From: Macrobrachium rosenbergii
Taxonomy: Eukaryota; Arthropoda; Malacostraca; Decapoda; Palaemonidae
NCBI RefSeq assembly: GCF_040412425.1
Contig: NC_089783.1
Location: 43,001,625-43,065,624 of the forward strand
Direction of reading: 5' to 3'
Length of the DNA stretch: 64,000 nucleotides
Every line of letters starts with the position of its first letter. The stretch's first letter is position 1. Positions 61,175 through 64,000 of this stretch are shown one piece after another. The notes below the pieces were generated by a model. The model did not search any database, was not told the origin of the DNA, and was given only the letters and a program-made list of their open reading frames with translations. The translations under genes and the position numbers were made by a program.

Positions 61175-62299
61175 TTTGTATTCTACCAGTAACTCGCCCA
61201 TGTTTATCATTCATTCATAAATGAAAAGGTAAGCAGTTGCTGACTTGGATTCTTTTGTTGGAAAAGAATACACCAATACTTGATTTACAGAGTAACTTTG
61301 ATGGAGTCCTGGTCTGGTACTTGAAACAAGGTGAGGGTTATCCTCAACACTCCTTAAAGACTGTTATTTTTGCTTCTAGGCCATTTTCTGCTCAAGCTTG
61401 ATTAAGCATGGCCATGCTGAAATAAGAGTAAGACTGGTTTATCACACCGAATCCTACTTTTACATGTGGGATGGTCGACATGGGCAGGATGTTTGTTGGC
61501 CTCTAATTAGCTAGAGAAGGAATCTTGCTTTTTGACTGGCTACTGAGATTTCCTTGCAAACCAAAATCTGCTGATGGTCTAGTGGCTGCACCCTTGCCAA
61601 GTGGCAAGGTTAGTATTTTCCAGCAAAAATTTTAATTGGTTGACGGGAACCTCACAGACTCTCGCAGCTTCATCAGTGTAGTTTTCACCAGGAATGCCAT
61701 CTTTTGCAGTTTTAAATAATTTCTGCACACAAATCTGCTTAATTCAGGTATAACATGGGGCTTGATGTGGGTGGAATGTGGATTTTTGGGAGAGTTTCTC
61801 CTGTTGTAGAAGAGCATTTAGCAACTGTAAATGCACCTCTCTCATTAGGTTTTACCAAAACAGGTGAATAAAGAAATTTGTATTGCTTTTAAAATTTTAC
61901 CAGTCATGTCTTTCCTGTGCTTTATCATCCACAAACATAACATTTATCCCCCAGGTTCCCTTAACATCATTCTTATCTGAGTAGCCAGTCCACTGACTCT
62001 TCTGGTACCCAAAGGAGCACCGCTGTGACACTATCGCAAGCTATTCTCACGGGTTGTGTGTAAGACACCAAACCATCTCTATCTCCTTTTCATCATCATC
62101 TCGACTACATGTGGAACTTATAAAATTTCCTGTATGGTATCATCAACTCTGTATTATTTCTGATATTTCTAATATCCTTAAAACATCATTCTCTTAAATG
62201 ACAATAGAATTCTAAGATTCATGACCTAAGTATGGTGGGAAGACCATATTATGACTGAGGAACTGATGGAGAGATAGTGTCAAGATACTCAAAACACTG

Positions 62300-62530
62300 A
62301 AGATTCCAAAGACTGCACTGGTTAGGATATATGATGAGAAGGGCTGAGGACCAGCTAGTCAGAAAAGCTGTACAGTGTATACTGTATATGCAAGTAGCAC
62401 AAGGACTTATAGGAAGATCCATGAGATCATGGAGAAAGGAAGCAGATGAACACTTAAACCTGATGAAAGTTCAAGCAAGAAGTGTACAAGGCAGAAAAGA
62501 GCACAGAAAACTGCTTTTACATATTTAACT
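62300..62530 (+). pseudogene. LINE (RTE/jockey-like) 3' coding end
   Basis: LGYMMRRAEDQLVRKAVQ and later GLIGRSMRSWRKEADEHLNL with a VQGRKEHRKLL end match the C-terminal signature of LINE ORF2 proteins (GH..R....R..........G.R..GRP...W......). Confidence 0.7.
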
Positions 62531-64000
62531 CTGTAAGAGGAAAAACTGACAAAAAGATTATGATGATGAAAAGCCATTTTGCAGCAAAATATTTCTTGAC
62601 TGATATTTCCTTTAACATTATTTTTACAGTTTCTAAGACATTACCAAATAGGATTTGCTACCAATGTGCAATGGTTTTAGTGATAAACACAAATAAAACC
62701 TAGCCTATGGAAGGGTTTTATAGATTCAAACTACATGCTGGCTAGTCATGGCTTGCATTTGCAAGATGTAGCAAACTGCAAGGCCCTAGGAACTTGACCC
62801 TTACAAATTAAGAGAAAACTGTTCTTCAGAGAGCCTTTAGGACTGCTCAGAGTATACTGAGCAAGGAACACTGTAGTAGGATGCATCCTACCAGGGTCAT
62901 CAACACTAACAAACTACCATCCACAGGAAAAGTAGGTTAAATTATTTGATTTTAATTCTCTCTTAACCCTTAAGGGATAGGCTAAATATATATCAAGCAC
63001 ACCCCCAGACCAGGGAAACTTAAGTGTTGGTCAATTTAAGAAAAAAAAAAAACACATCAATGGAAAGAGGAAGATATGCAAATGCACATGGTGTAAGAAA
63101 AACAATTCTAAAAAATTTTCCCTACCTTCCACAGGAAGTTGAAAGTGACTATTACAACCCTGTGTGGGGCCTCTTACAAAACACTTGTAAAAATATGTTA
63201 ATTTTACCAAGTTATGCATGTTCTTTTCTAATAATTTATTTTATTTAGTTAAATTTTACAGCTTACACAATATCATAACAGATACGAACTATAATCAGTT
63301 ACAAATTCTGAGTACAGTATATTTGTTGTAAAATATTTACAAGATTTACTGAGATGGGGAGATGCAGTAACTTTTTGTGAGGTATACACATTTTTTCTAA
63401 TATTTCCCTGCACTTTTCTTTGCAAAATTACAATTATAGCTGACATGTTATCATAAAAGATAAGAACTAAAACCAAAAGCAATTCCTGAGCATAATTTTG
63501 AGCAAATAAATAAAAAGACGTCCTGAAGTAGCTGAGACGCAGTACATTCCCCTCTGAAATCTCAAGGCATGTTGATCGATGTTTTTCCCGAGCTCAACTA
63601 AATAGTTGCCATAAGTCATTTATGGACCAGTGAGGTGCTATTTACTTTTTTCCTGCTAAATTCATCCAAACTGAATGGCACACAATACTAATATTCATAT
63701 GAGGATTCCCGTCCATTAAAGGTTACCAAAAATTAATATGATAAAATGCCATTTTAATCAATTTATAACTTCATTTATGGTAATTCCATTCTGTATTTAT
63801 TTATTTACTCAGTTATTTAGAAGCTCAGTAGTTGTTACTTTTTTAATACTTCCTATAGAAATTTTTCATACTACCCTATTAAAACCTGTAACTACCAAAC
63901 ATTGATTAATAGCATTGTGCAAGCAGACAGAAATCAACTTTCCATGTTTTGTCACATGAAATCAGCTAAGTTTCTTTATACCACTGTCTCAAATCAACTT

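Larger units (their letters stand above)
60352..64000. other. Intron or 5' region of the BUB gene without visible exon
   Basis: Apart from the MITE and LINE end listed separately, no minus-strand segment resembles the family's TPR, KEN or GLEBS parts. The missing upstream exons probably lie beyond 64000. Confidence 0.5.

Noticed and set aside
62331..62528. Small host gene MMRRAEDQLVRKA
   Set aside because: The sequence is the conserved C-terminal end of LINE ORF2.

Overview
The window is animal nuclear DNA. It is AT-rich, its host gene is split by GT-AG introns, and it is full of decayed transposable elements. The repeat set (several DIRS-type tyrosine-recombinase retrotransposons, two short interspersed repeats I recognise from shrimps, crabs and crayfish, Tigger/pogo-like and piggyBac-like transposase remnants, and CAGT-ended MITEs) points to a decapod crustacean. 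That assignment rests on remembered repeat families, not on a search.

One host gene is clear. Fourteen coding exons on the minus strand, from 60351 down to the stop at 18038, encode about 820 C-terminal residues of a BUB1/BUBR1-family spindle-checkpoint kinase. All junctions are GT-AG and the reading phase is kept from exon to exon. In order the protein shows a Bub1-type conserved motif ([15 protein letters not shown]), three ABBA-like motifs, a BUBR1-like block ending in ASTP, a BUBR1 KARD-type [10 protein letters not shown] motif with a B56/PP2A LxxIxE core, a serine run, and a kinase domain with a good glycine loop, HADIKPDN catalytic loop and DFG. The N-terminal TPR, KEN and Bub3-binding parts lie beyond 64000. 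Having BUB1 hallmarks and BUBR1 hallmarks in one protein suggests an ancestral-type 'MadBub' protein.

Layout. 1-17690 lies downstream of the gene and holds no host gene I can recognise; it carries MITEs, a SINE, two decayed DIRS copies (about 5.4-8.2 kb and 11.5-12.7 kb), a LINE reverse-transcriptase fragment, pogo/jerky-type fragments, a TGGTC-rich foldback element and a piggyBac-like fragment. 17695-60351 is the BUB gene. Each of its introns longer than 3 kb contains identifiable transposon sequence: a DIRS-like element with 130-bp inverted repeats (19.1-24.6 kb), a DIRS fragment (30.2-30.5 kb), a composite MITE (35.5-37.3 kb), a DIRS copy beside a Tigger-like element (41.4-48.1 kb), and a long DIRS copy of the same family carrying a Harbinger-like insertion (53.0-60.1 kb). 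60352-64000 is intron or upstream sequence with a MITE and a LINE 3' end.

I see no cluster of cooperating genes. The strongest biological signal is the domain mosaic of the checkpoint kinase; the rest is transposon structure, including a near-perfect head-to-head inverted duplication at 6.6-7.2 kb and an unexplained exon-like ORF pair at 39.9-40.5 kb.
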